DNA of 64,000 bases from CAZUWH01 sp964624075 (GTDB taxonomy: Bacteria; Pseudomonadota; Alphaproteobacteria; Rhodospirillales; Rhodospirillaceae): positions 110,461 to 174,460 of the forward strand of contig CAZUWH010000003.1 in the NCBI GenBank assembly GCA_964624075.1. The letters run 5' to 3'. The first letter of the stretch is position 1. Each line of letters begins with the position of its first letter. The notes below the pieces were generated by a model that worked only from the letters and a program-made list of their open reading frames with translations, was not told the DNA's origin and did no database searches. Shown here one piece after another: positions 17,605 to 25,510 of this stretch. A program made the translations under genes and the position numbers.

Positions 17605-18666
17605 CTACCCCGTGGCCAGCAGGGTTCCGTTGCGGTCGAAGAGGGCTACATCGATACATACCGCAGACCCGGCCACTGCTGCAGCGACGGCACGGGCCTG
17701 GCGAGCAACGGGGCCGGCCAGGTCGATTCCCGCCTCTTGTGCCCATGCCAAGGCCTGCCCGGCGCTGTCCGCTGCGGTCAGGATGGCAACACAGGAGGGG
17801 GAAGCACCGTTTTCACTGGCCAGACGGGCCAGATGCGCCAGATCAAGCCGGCTGCGTCCCGAATGAAGATCGAGCGCGCCCTGTGCAAGTTTCGCCAGCT
17901 TGGCAAAGCCGCCGGCAAGGGTCAGGCGCGGGACAGGATGGCGGCGCAGGTATTTCAGCAGGGCGCCAACGAAATCGCCTATATCGATAAGGGCACTCTC
18001 GGGCAAATCATACAGGCGCCGGATCGCCTCTTCCGAGGTTCGCCCGGTAGCTCCGGCAATGCGGGATAAGCCGGCAGCACGGGCCACATCCACCCCCTGA
18101 TGGATGGAGGCCACCCATGCTGAACAGGAATAAGGCACCACTACTCCCGTCGTACCAAGAATCGACAATCCGTCGATGATGCCAAGCCGGGCATTGAGCG
18201 TGTACCGTGCTAGATCCGCGCCATTGGTCACACCAATGGTCAGGGACAAATCGGGCGGAAGGGGAATGCGGACAGTCTCCAGGTTACGGAGAATCATGGC
18301 GCGCGGACCAGGGTTGATGGCCGGCGCACTGATTGCGAGGGGCAGACCGGGACGGGTCACCGTGCCAACCCCCTCCCCTGCCCGGAACACGATTCCCTGA
18401 CCAGCCGGAGCAAAGGCCAGGGTCACGACGATTTCGGCCCCATGGGTGACATCAGGATCGTCACCGGCATCCTTGATCACTGCGGCCGTGGCGGTGTCGC
18501 CAACGACAAGGCCGTGGCGAATGGCAAAGGTGGGCGTCAGGCCACCCGGCAGGGCGATGGTCACCTGATCAGGAATCGCGCCGGTGACGAGACCAAGACA
18601 GGCTGCCTTGGAAGCCGCCGTAGCACAAGCTCCGGTTGTCCATCCCTTGCGCAACATGTCGTTCAT
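17605..18666 (-). CDS. cbiD: Cobalt-precorrin-5B C1-methyltransferase CbiD
   Basis: 353-residue CbiD, the enzyme that methylates C1 of cobalt-precorrin-5B during early-cobalt (anaerobic-type) cobalamin synthesis. The N-terminal signature RKGWTTGACATAASKAA is intact, followed by the conserved VTIALPGG, a GEGVGTVTRPGLP region near residue 120 and GTTGVVVPYS near residue 195. The length is normal. It ends in TAG. Other cobalamin genes are not adjacent. The product is relevant to the B12-dependent MetH encoded at 24.7-28.2 kb. Confidence 0.93.
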   Translation of the reverse strand: MNDMLRKGWTTGACATAASKAACLGLVTGAIPDQVTIALPGGLTPTFAIRHGLVVGDTATAAVIKDAGDDPDVTHGAEIVVTLAFAPAGQGIVFRAGEGVGTVTRPGLPLAISAPAINPGPRAMILRNLETVRIPLPPDLSLTIGVTNGADLARYTLNARLGIIDGLSILGTTGVVVPYSCSAWVASIHQGVDVARAAGLSRIAGATGRTSEEAIRRLYDLPESALIDIGDFVGALLKYLRRHPVPRLTLAGGFAKLAKLAQGALDLHSGRSRLDLAHLARLASENGASPSCVAILTAADSAGQALAWAQEAGIDLAGPVARQARAVAAAVAGSAVCIDVALFDRNGTLLATG

Positions 18667-18779
18667 GCCCGGGTTCCTCCGATCGTTTCTGGTACGGGTG
18701 GTCCCATCCCGTCTGTCGCTTGCAGACCGTAAAAAGGCTATCGCGCCACTGATTCATGAACAAGACCAGTAATCAGTCC

Positions 18780-18985
18780 TCCCCCTTCCGCCTGGCACTT
18801 GTCAGCCTATGGGGCCAAGGGGCACGACCGTCGCGAGCCATCCAACCGCCCGTCCAGACGTTATACGGAGTCCGGAAAATTCCCGGAAACCGTATTACGA
18901 TCACCCCCACCCCTCCCCCGGTCCAAGGGGGAAGGAGTCTTCTTTCCAGGGAGAGAGGGTATGTCTGATTGGGCAAAATGATGCC
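18780..18985. repeat. G/C-rich dispersed intergenic repeat, copy 3
   Basis: The gap 18667-19144 lacks a gene. Bases 18896-18915 (CGATCACCCCCACCCC region) and the following AGGGGGAAGGAGTC and GGGTATGTCTGATTGGG match the stretch 20304-20400 with small differences. The shared order of blocks shows that the two are copies of one element. Confidence 0.6.
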
Positions 18986-19144
18986 GGCAACTCCTGCCCA
19001 GCGCTTGGCTTGCGTATTGACGGGCCTGTTTGCAGGGTCACGGAAATGCAGGAAAAACCATATCATATCCCTACGAATCTCCGGCATCATTCTTGCTTCC
19101 CGCCCAGACATGAAACCAACAAGTCAGGCAAACGGAGCACTACC

Positions 19145-19412
19145 ATGAGCCTGTGGGGAATCCTCACCAGAAGCGCCAATACCATGATGGCGCACAGCAC
19201 GAGGCTTGGTATCATCAGCCAGAACGTCGCCAATATGAACACCACCAGTTACAGGCGGACGGAGGGTACATTCAAGACGATGCTGCCGGACTCCCTCATG
19301 GCCGGTTCAATACCCTTATTCAGTGTCAACGTAGCGAGTAGTACCATCTGTGATAGCAACGTCTATGTTATTACGACTAGAAGTAATTATGATCTCACCA
19401 TCAATGGTCGAG
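19145..19412 (+). pseudogene. Flagellar hook/rod-type protein, N-terminal fragment
   Basis: Starts at 19145 with MSLWGILTRSANTMMAHSTR, then GIISQNVANMNTTSYRRTEG, the N-terminal heptad region shared by flagellar rod and hook proteins (FlgE-like). It needs this segment for assembly. The match stops after about 88 residues at LTINGR, where a D0/D1 hook protein would continue for several hundred residues. The following bases belong, on the other strand, to a PAS-domain gene. Function is lost. No other flagellar gene is in the window. Confidence 0.75.
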
Positions 19413-19885
19413 CAGCCGCTCGGCCGACTGGTTGCAGAACCGGATCGTGCCTGTTTCGTCTACGGTGAGAATGCCTTCCGTCAGAGCATCCATCAGCCGC
19501 TCTAGCTTTTCGGCCCGCCGGGACAAGGTCGTGATGACCCGCAGAATGGGAGCAAGATTACGCGCCCGCACCAGAAAGGTTCCGGTGTCGCGATGGCGGA
19601 CCTCGATTTCGGTTGGCAGGATACAACCCTTCGCCCCCACACCAGCATGACTGGTACCGAAAGAGGTTCCTCGGTAAGCATATCCAGATCGATACTGTCG
19701 GCATAGTCCCGATGCAGAAATACGGCAAAAGGATGACCCAATATGATCTTGTCGTCCCCTCCCAGCATTCTGGCTCCGGCAGAATTGATGTAGGCGATCC
19801 GTCCGTCCCGGCAGACATAGATCAGGTCATCGACCGGATCTACGAGCTCCCGGCCCCAATCGAAGATCAGGAATGCCTCTGTCAT
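19405..19885 (-). pseudogene. PAS-domain sensor (histidine kinase-type) N-terminal fragment, frameshifted
   Basis: The start at 19885 gives MTEAFLIFDWGRELVDPVDD and a PAS domain (IYVCRDGRIAYINSAGARML), followed by PFAVFLHRDYADSIDLDML. A frameshift near 19640 leads into TEIEVRHRDTGTFLVRARNL and a second PAS start, GILTVDETGTIRFCNQSAER, cut off at 19405. The kinase or output domain is absent. The truncated end abuts the truncated end of the hook-protein fragment, so a rearrangement joined them. Confidence 0.75.
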
Positions 19886-19982
19886 GTTGTTGCATCCTCT
19901 CCCTGATGGGATGGTGGTTTCCACAGCCTTTCATCAACATAACAATAACAAAAAGCCATCTGGGAGGGAATATCTCTCAAGA

Positions 19983-20400
19983 AATTCCCAGTATGGAATT
20001 CATTCCAAGTCGCCTTAGCAGGCTCCCCCCCAACCCTTCTCCCCCGAGGAGGGGGTAAGCCCCCCCTTCAGAGGGAGGGCATGTTCCCCGTCCAGAAGGC
20101 GGATGTGTTCCCCTCAGGAGGTCTTTTCGGGGACGGGGTCTGTTGGGAGAAGATCAAGGGGGGCAGGAAGCCTTCCGCCTGAAACGGCAAGCCCTCCCCC
20201 TCGGATATAGGGGGGGGGTGACGCTTCCGTCTGGAACTCGTCAGCCCGCGGGCCCGGGGGGCGTGATGACCACCGCGAGGCCCCCTACGTCGGACCAGAC
20301 GTCACGATCACCCCCACCCCAACCCATCCCCACCAAGGGGAGAGGGAGTCTGACCTCCAGGGGGAGGAGAGAGGTATGCCTGATGGGGAAAGCAACGGTT
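19983..20400. repeat. G/C-rich dispersed intergenic repeat, copy 4 (longest)
   Basis: The gap 19886-20700 has no gene. The repeat begins with the 32-base end at 19983-20014 (matching 13132-13163 inverted and, less well, 7690-7721). It continues through runs of C and G with palindromic pieces (CCCCCGAGGAGGGGG near 20040) and contains 20293-20323, an exact reverse-complement match to 12886-12916. Several blocks are also shared with copies 1, 3 and 5. Confidence 0.75.
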
Positions 20401-20554
20401 CCGCAGCACCGCGCCGGGGCAGGTTTGTGTGCATACGGTAGCCTGGAGGGGGGTACAGGGATACCTCTTCTGCAAAGAAGGGTCATTCCCATCATAATGA
20501 GAATCGCTGATGTCTCTCGTACAGCGCACTGAGGGATTGCAATCTCTCTCTCGT

Positions 20555-20607
20555 GGGAAAGGGTGCGACCCTTTCCCCGTCTGTTCCGGCTCGCCGGGAG
20601 GCGAGCC
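20555..20607. terminator. Two perfect hairpins downstream of folE
   Basis: Arms GGGAAAGGGT and ACCCTTTCCC (20555-20564, 20568-20577) enclose GCG. Arms GGCTCGCC and GGCGAGCC (20588-20595, 20600-20607) enclose GGGA. Both are perfect. No T-run follows on either strand, so they may act as RNA-end stabilisers or rho-related sites rather than simple terminators. They lie about 95 bases past the folE stop. Confidence 0.5.
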
Positions 20608-20700
20608 GCCCGTCGGCCGGACAGGCTGGAAGCACATTCCTACCTTTGCATGAATAGCCTTCACTTGTATGAGCGAATGGACTGGCCGTGAAGGCAGAGG

Positions 20701-21330
20701 TCATACGTTGACAATGTTGCAATTTGGAGGACCTATGATTGTCAGGAATTCACGTCGTGTCGCAGGATCCTCGCGGAAGGCCCCCAGCATGCGGCTGGTG
20801 ACCATGGTAACGCCGGGCTTGTGGATGCCGCGGCAGGTCATGCACTGGTGTGCGGCCTCGATCACCACCGCTACACCTTTGGGACGTAGTACATCATTGA
20901 TGGCATTGGCAATCTGAGCTGTCATCTTTTCCTGGATCTGGAGCCGCTTGGCGTAAAGCTCCACCACCCGGGCCAACTTGCTGATGCCGACCACCCGTCT
21001 GTCCGGCAGATAGGCCACATGGGCCTTGCCGATGATGGGGGCCATGTGGTGTTCGCAATGGGATTCGAAACGAATATCACGCAAGGCCACGATTTCATCG
21101 TAGCCTTCCAATTCCTCGAAAGTGCGTCGCAACACCTCCTCCGGGTCCTGGTAGTAGCCGGCGAAAAACTCCTCGTAAGCCTTTACCACCCGCTTCGGGG
21201 TATCACGCAACCCTTCGCGATTGGGATCCTCCCCGGCCCAACGCAAAAGCGTTCGAACGGCTTCCTCCGCTTCATCGCGGCTGGGACGTCGGCCTGTGCG
21301 GCAGGTCGTTTCGCAATAGCTCACACTCAC
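20701..21330 (-). CDS. folE: GTP cyclohydrolase I
   Basis: 209-residue homodecameric enzyme that converts GTP to dihydroneopterin triphosphate, the first step of folate synthesis (and of queuosine precursor synthesis, cf. queF). Zinc-binding and catalytic residues are visible in FESHCEHHMAPI (Cys and His ligands) and in AHQCMTCRGIHKPG (the second Cys). GREGLRDTP-type and SKLARVVELYAKRLQIQE motifs are complete. The start at 21330 (MSVSYCETTC) is the first ATG; the exact N-terminus is variable in this family. It is divergent from murJ across a hairpin-rich 420-base gap. Confidence 0.95.
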   Translation of the reverse strand: MSVSYCETTCRTGRRPSRDEAEEAVRTLLRWAGEDPNREGLRDTPKRVVKAYEEFFAGYYQDPEEVLRRTFEELEGYDEIVALRDIRFESHCEHHMAPIIGKAHVAYLPDRRVVGISKLARVVELYAKRLQIQEKMTAQIANAINDVLRPKGVAVVIEAAHQCMTCRGIHKPGVTMVTSRMLGAFREDPATRREFLTIIGPPNCNIVNV

Positions 21331-21493
21331 CTTTCACTCCTGCTCGTTCTATACCCCTGGAACGCGATTCCTGCCATGCCCCTTTTTTCCGCCCCGGCAG
21401 ATAACGGCACGACCTGCCTGGACAAGGTGGAAATGGGAAGCGACACCTTCTGCTGCAACCCTTTTCCGATCAGGGCCCCGCCTCCTGGTTTCT

Positions 21494-21641
21494 GCCGATC
21501 AGGGCAGATGAGCCATTTTCATGACTCACCGCCCTGATCTTACGCCGGGTGTGCGCATCTGCGCACCTGCGCATCTGGCTCCCGGCGCAAAAGCGCCGGT
21601 TCGCCCCCAGGGCCGACAAGTTCAAAACGTGTCGGCCCTGG
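21494..21641. promoter_or_regulatory. Cluster of inverted repeats between folE and murJ
   Basis: The gap 21331-21750 holds no gene. Perfect inverted repeats are: GATCAGGGC near 21494 with GCCCTGATC near 21531; GTGCGCA-TC-TGCGCAC at 21551-21566; CCGGCGC-AAAA-GCGCCGG at 21582-21599; and CCAGGGCCGACA/TGTCGGCCCTGG at 21607-21618 and 21630-21641. The last has a 12-bp stem and an 11-base loop. They could be protein-binding sites, terminators or a structured RNA; the sequence alone does not decide. Confidence 0.5.
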
Positions 21642-21750
21642 TATCAAACATTGCGCGCGCCGGTACAACGGCGCAACATGCCCTGATTCGTGACGGCGAC
21701 AATAATTTCCTTGATCCCTTTGCAACCCATCCCTGGAGCATGCGTGGCCC

Positions 21751-23310
21751 ATGGTCCTCCTCAAATCCGTTGCCACGGTCGGCGCCTTCACGCTCATCAG
21801 TCGCATCACCGGCTTTGCCCGTGACATTCTGATTGCCAATGCCCTGGGGGCCGGACTGGTAGCCGATGCCTTTTTCGCCGCTTTCAAGCTGCCCAATCTG
21901 TTCCGCCGCCTGTTCGCCGAGGGGGCCTTCAGTGCCGCCTTTGTCCCTCTTTATGCCTCCACCATCGAGACCGATGGCCGCACGGCAGCCAACGCCTTTG
22001 CAACCCGGGCCCTATCCACCCTGACCATGATTCTACTGGCTATTGTCGGTCTGATCGAGGTCGTGATGCCATGGGTTCTGCTGCTGTTTGCCCCCGGGTT
22101 CCGTGATGTCCCCGGCAAGATGGAGCTGGCCGTCACACTCGCCCGTATCACCTTTCCCTATCTTCTCTTTATTTCGATCGTGTCGTTACAGGCTGGTGTC
22201 TTGAATTCGCTGAACCGGTTCGCGGCCGCAGCCGCGACACCTGTTCTGCTCAATCTCAGCATGATCGCCTTCCTAGTGGGGGTAACCCCCTTCACAACAG
22301 GTCCCGCCCACGCACTGGCCTGGGGGGTCAGTGCCGCCGGCCTGCTGCAACTGGTCTGGCTGTCTGTCATTTGTGCCCGGACCGGCGCACGGCTTGCCCT
22401 GACCTGGCCACGCCTGGATGCCAGGGTGCGCACGCTGCTCCGCCGGATCATTCCGGTTGCTTTCGGAGCGGGGTTATATCAAATTAATCTGGCGATCGAC
22501 ACCGTTCTAGCTTCGCTGGTTGCCGATGGGGCGGTATCGTTCCTCTATTATGCTGACCGGGTCAGCCAGCTGCCGCTTGGCGTGGTCGGGGTGGCGGTTG
22601 GCACCGCGCTGCTGCCCTTGTTGTCGCGCCAGATTGGTGCCGGTCTTGTGGATGACGCCATGGCTAACCAGAATCGGGCGATAGAGTTTGCCCTGCTCTT
22701 GACGGTACCGGCGGCCGTTGCCCTGGTCGTGCTGGCGAGCCCCGTCGTCATGGTGCTGTTCGAGCGGGGTGCGTTCGGGGTGGCGGAAAGACAGGCGACG
22801 GCCGCCGCCCTGGCTGCCTTTGCTGTCGGACTGCCAGCCTATGTTCTGAACAAGGCGCTTACGCCTGCTTTTTTTGCTCGCCATGATACGGTCACCCCTG
22901 TCAAGGTGGCTGCCGTTGCTCTCGTCGCCAACGTCCTTCTGAGCCTGCTCCTGATGGGTCCCCTGGCCCATGTCGGCATTGCCCTATCCTCGGCCCTGTC
23001 GGCGTGGCTCAATGTGGCGGTGCTGGGCGGACTCCTGTACCGCCGGAAACAGTTGCGGTTCGATGCGCGGCTGAAGACCCGCCTGCCGCGCCTGCTTGTC
23101 ATCAGCCTTGTCATGGGGGGCCTCCTGGAAGCGGGTGAAAGGGCTCTGGCTCCGTGGCTCGGTGGCCCATCATGGCTGCGAATCAGTGCGATGGCCGTGC
23201 TGGTCAGCGGAGGCCTCACGGTCTTCGCTGCCCTCGCCGCTTTCAGTGGAACCGCCCGACTGTCGGACCTGAAGGCCCTGCGGCACCATGGCGCATCACA
23301 AGAATCATAA
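21751..23310 (+). CDS. murJ: Lipid II flippase MurJ
   Basis: 519-residue MurJ/MVF protein, which moves lipid II across the inner membrane for peptidoglycan synthesis. The hallmark start SVATVGAFTLISRITGFARD, then LGAGLVADAFFAAFKLPNLF and RRLFAEGAFSAAFVP, is intact; the arginine-rich cavity residues lie in SRITGFARD. About 14 membrane helices are evident across the protein. The ATG at 21751 (MVLLKSVATV) is well placed. It is convergent with the glutathionylspermidine synthase-like gene. Confidence 0.96.
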   Translation: MVLLKSVATVGAFTLISRITGFARDILIANALGAGLVADAFFAAFKLPNLFRRLFAEGAFSAAFVPLYASTIETDGRTAANAFATRALSTLTMILLAIVGLIEVVMPWVLLLFAPGFRDVPGKMELAVTLARITFPYLLFISIVSLQAGVLNSLNRFAAAAATPVLLNLSMIAFLVGVTPFTTGPAHALAWGVSAAGLLQLVWLSVICARTGARLALTWPRLDARVRTLLRRIIPVAFGAGLYQINLAIDTVLASLVADGAVSFLYYADRVSQLPLGVVGVAVGTALLPLLSRQIGAGLVDDAMANQNRAIEFALLLTVPAAVALVVLASPVVMVLFERGAFGVAERQATAAALAAFAVGLPAYVLNKALTPAFFARHDTVTPVKVAAVALVANVLLSLLLMGPLAHVGIALSSALSAWLNVAVLGGLLYRRKQLRFDARLKTRLPRLLVISLVMGGLLEAGERALAPWLGGPSWLRISAMAVLVSGGLTVFAALAAFSGTARLSDLKALRHHGASQES

Positions 23311-23401
23311 AGACTCGAGGGTGGCGGACTCTCCCACGTCCCGTTTCTTCCCCGGGCACGAAGGACCACAGCCCCTGTCTCCCGCCCACCTCCGCACGTC
23401 C

Positions 23402-24604
23402 TCAAGGCAGGATCAGATGCGGCACGAAACGACTAGTATTGACGGTGATGGGGCCATCGTCTTCGCGCATGCCGACCCCGTGCGGACGTCCGGCAACGAT
23501 CCAGGATCCGATCACGGCATGATGCCGTCGTCCCCGGTCATCGGTGAACACGGGCAGCGGGTGATAGTCCTGAATCACCCATCCCTCGCCGCCATAGGGT
23601 CCGTCCATGACCAGGGCACCACCAGGCAGGGAGGGATCAATGAGACGCACATTGGCACCCTCGCGGGAAAGAAGCGGCTTGACGACATGACGTGTCGCCG
23701 GTCGCGCCGCGGGGTCATCGGCGAACCAGGCCGGCAGCAGATTGGGATGACCGGGGAACATCCGCCACAGCCAGGGCAGCAGGCCCTTCGTGGACAGCAC
23801 CATCTTCCAGCACGGCTCGATGATCCGCGGCGGCTGCGGTTCCTTCAGGTACGACGCGAATGGTTCCTCGATCAACCATTCCCACGGATAGAGCTTGAAC
23901 AGGGCCGCGATGACGTGATCTTCCAGGTCGGTCAGACGGCCTCCGGCATCGACGCCGATCGCCTCGATATCCATGATCACTGTTGCAAGACCGGCCTGGT
24001 GGGCACAGTCTCGCAGATAAAGGATCGTGCCGCGGTCTTCTGCATGGGCGGCTACCGAGGCGAAATGGAGGGTGCGCGAGCCTGGCAATGTCAGCCAGTC
24101 CGGCCACAGGGCGGCAAAGGCATCGACCAGGGCTTCCTGAAGGCTGTTGAACTGATCGCACCCCTTGGGAATCAAACCGCCTTGCCCGGCCTCCCCCAGC
24201 CATACCCACTGAAAGAAGGCTGATTCGAACAGGGCAGTCGGGGTATCGGCGTTCAACTCAAGCAGCTTGGCCGGACCGTGACCGTCATAGGCGAGGTCGA
24301 AACGGGCGTACAGATCCTTGTCCCCGCGGCGCCAGCTCTCGCGGACTGGGCCCCACCAGGGGGGCGGAATCCGCAAGGAGGACAGGACTTCATCATCGTG
24401 ACTGGCCCGCTCGACCACCTGATGACACAGGGCCATCAGTTCGGCGGTCGGATCCTCGATGTCGGTTTCGATCTGCGGCAGGGTGAAGGCATAGGCTGCC
24501 TCCTCGAACCAGTAAGGCGCGCCATGGAGGGTATGAAAGTCGAAGCCAAAGCGTTTGGCGGTTTGCCGCCAATCGGGACGGGGGGGAATGGAGAGGCGGT
24601 ACAT
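23402..24604 (-). CDS. Glutathionylspermidine synthase-family protein (YgiC/YjfC type)
   Basis: 400-residue ATP-grasp ligase of the glutathionylspermidine synthase (amide-forming) family, without the N-terminal amidase domain of the E. coli bifunctional enzyme. Conserved segments: DLYARFDLAYDGHGPAKLLE and NADTPTALFESAFFQW near residues 100-140, KPLLSREGANVRLID near 310, and WVIQDYHPLPVF near 340, with Mg/ATP residues. The start MYRLSIPPRPDW at 24604 matches relatives. Substrate is unknown: related single-domain proteins often occur without spermidine conjugation. It lies 117 bases downstream of metH on the same strand and ends 90 bases from convergent murJ. Confidence 0.88.
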   Translation of the reverse strand: MYRLSIPPRPDWRQTAKRFGFDFHTLHGAPYWFEEAAYAFTLPQIETDIEDPTAELMALCHQVVERASHDDEVLSSLRIPPPWWGPVRESWRRGDKDLYARFDLAYDGHGPAKLLELNADTPTALFESAFFQWVWLGEAGQGGLIPKGCDQFNSLQEALVDAFAALWPDWLTLPGSRTLHFASVAAHAEDRGTILYLRDCAHQAGLATVIMDIEAIGVDAGGRLTDLEDHVIAALFKLYPWEWLIEEPFASYLKEPQPPRIIEPCWKMVLSTKGLLPWLWRMFPGHPNLLPAWFADDPAARPATRHVVKPLLSREGANVRLIDPSLPGGALVMDGPYGGEGWVIQDYHPLPVFTDDRGRRHHAVIGSWIVAGRPHGVGMREDDGPITVNTSRFVPHLILP

Positions 24605-24721
24605 GACTTCTGCCAAAACGCGAAATGGCGCAGGGGAGCCATGTCGATCTCCCCATGATGTTTCCGAAACCAGAACATTGGGAGCACGAGGCTTCCCCTC
24701 TTCTGCGCATCTTTCCCCTGA

Positions 24722-25510
24722 TTACCCTCCCTGCATCGTGAAATATTTCGCCTGCGGGTGCAGACAGACGATGGCGGACGTGGACTGTTCAGGATGGAGC
24801 TGGTCCTCCTCGGAGAGGCTGATTCCAATTCGCTCCGCCCCCAGCAAGGCCAGGAGCCGCCGCTGGTCGGCCAGATTGGGACAGGCCGGATAGCCAAACG
24901 AATACCGTGCCCCCCGATAGCCCTGTTTCAACATGACGTTGATGTCAGGGGCATCCTCGGCGGCGAATCCCAACTCGGCGCGAATCGATTTGTGCACGTA
25001 CTCGGCCAGGGCCTCAGTCATCTCCACCGATAGGCCATGCAGATACAGGTAGTCCTGGTACCGGTTGGCGGCAAACCATTCCCGTGCCACTTCCGAGATC
25101 CGTGTTCCTACGGTCACTATTTGTAGGCCGATCACGTCGCGTTCGCCCTGGTCGATGTCACGGAAGAAGTCGGCAAGACACACCCCCCCTGGTCGAGCCT
25201 GGCGGGGAAAAGTGAAGCGGGCGACTTCACGCGTGCCATGTGTCGCGTCAAACAAAATCACGCTGTCGCCGACGCTGGCGCACGGCCAGTAGCCATAGAC
25301 GGCGCACGGCTGCAAAAGGCTCTCCTGCGCGCACAAGGTCAACAGACGATTCAGCACCGGGCGGACTTCCTCCGCCACCCAGGCCCGCCATGCCTCGCGG
25401 CTTCTCCCGGCCTTGCGGAAGCCCCAGTGGAACTGATAGAGCATCACCTCGTTCAGATAGGGAAGAAGCGCCTTGACCGATACCAGCTCGATCAGACGCG
25501 CCCCCCAGAA
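24722..25510 (-). CDS. metH: Methionine synthase MetH, C-terminal AdoMet-activation domain (separated by frameshift)
   Basis: This is the last quarter of MetH, in a different frame from the rest. It reads FWGARLIELVSVKALLPYLN at the join, then MLYQFHWGFRK, ADFFRDIDQGERDVIGLQIV and the activation-domain core GYRGARYSFGYPACPNLADQ, ending YFTMQGG. In the intact enzyme this domain reductively remethylates inactive cob(II)alamin with S-adenosylmethionine. The reading frame is open up to the C10 run; no independent ribosome site is obvious, so the part would not be made alone. If one C is removed from the run the whole enzyme is restored. Confidence 0.85.
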   Translation of the reverse strand, partial: FWGARLIELVSVKALLPYLNEVMLYQFHWGFRKAGRSREAWRAWVAEEVRPVLNRLLTLCAQESLLQPCAVYGYWPCASVGDSVILFDATHGTREVARFTFPRQARPGGVCLADFFRDIDQGERDVIGLQIVTVGTRISEVAREWFAANRYQDYLYLHGLSVEMTEALAEYVHKSIRAELGFAAEDAPDINVMLKQGYRGARYSFGYPACPNLADQRRLLALLGAERIGISLSEEDQLHPEQSTSAIVCLHPQAKYFTMQGG

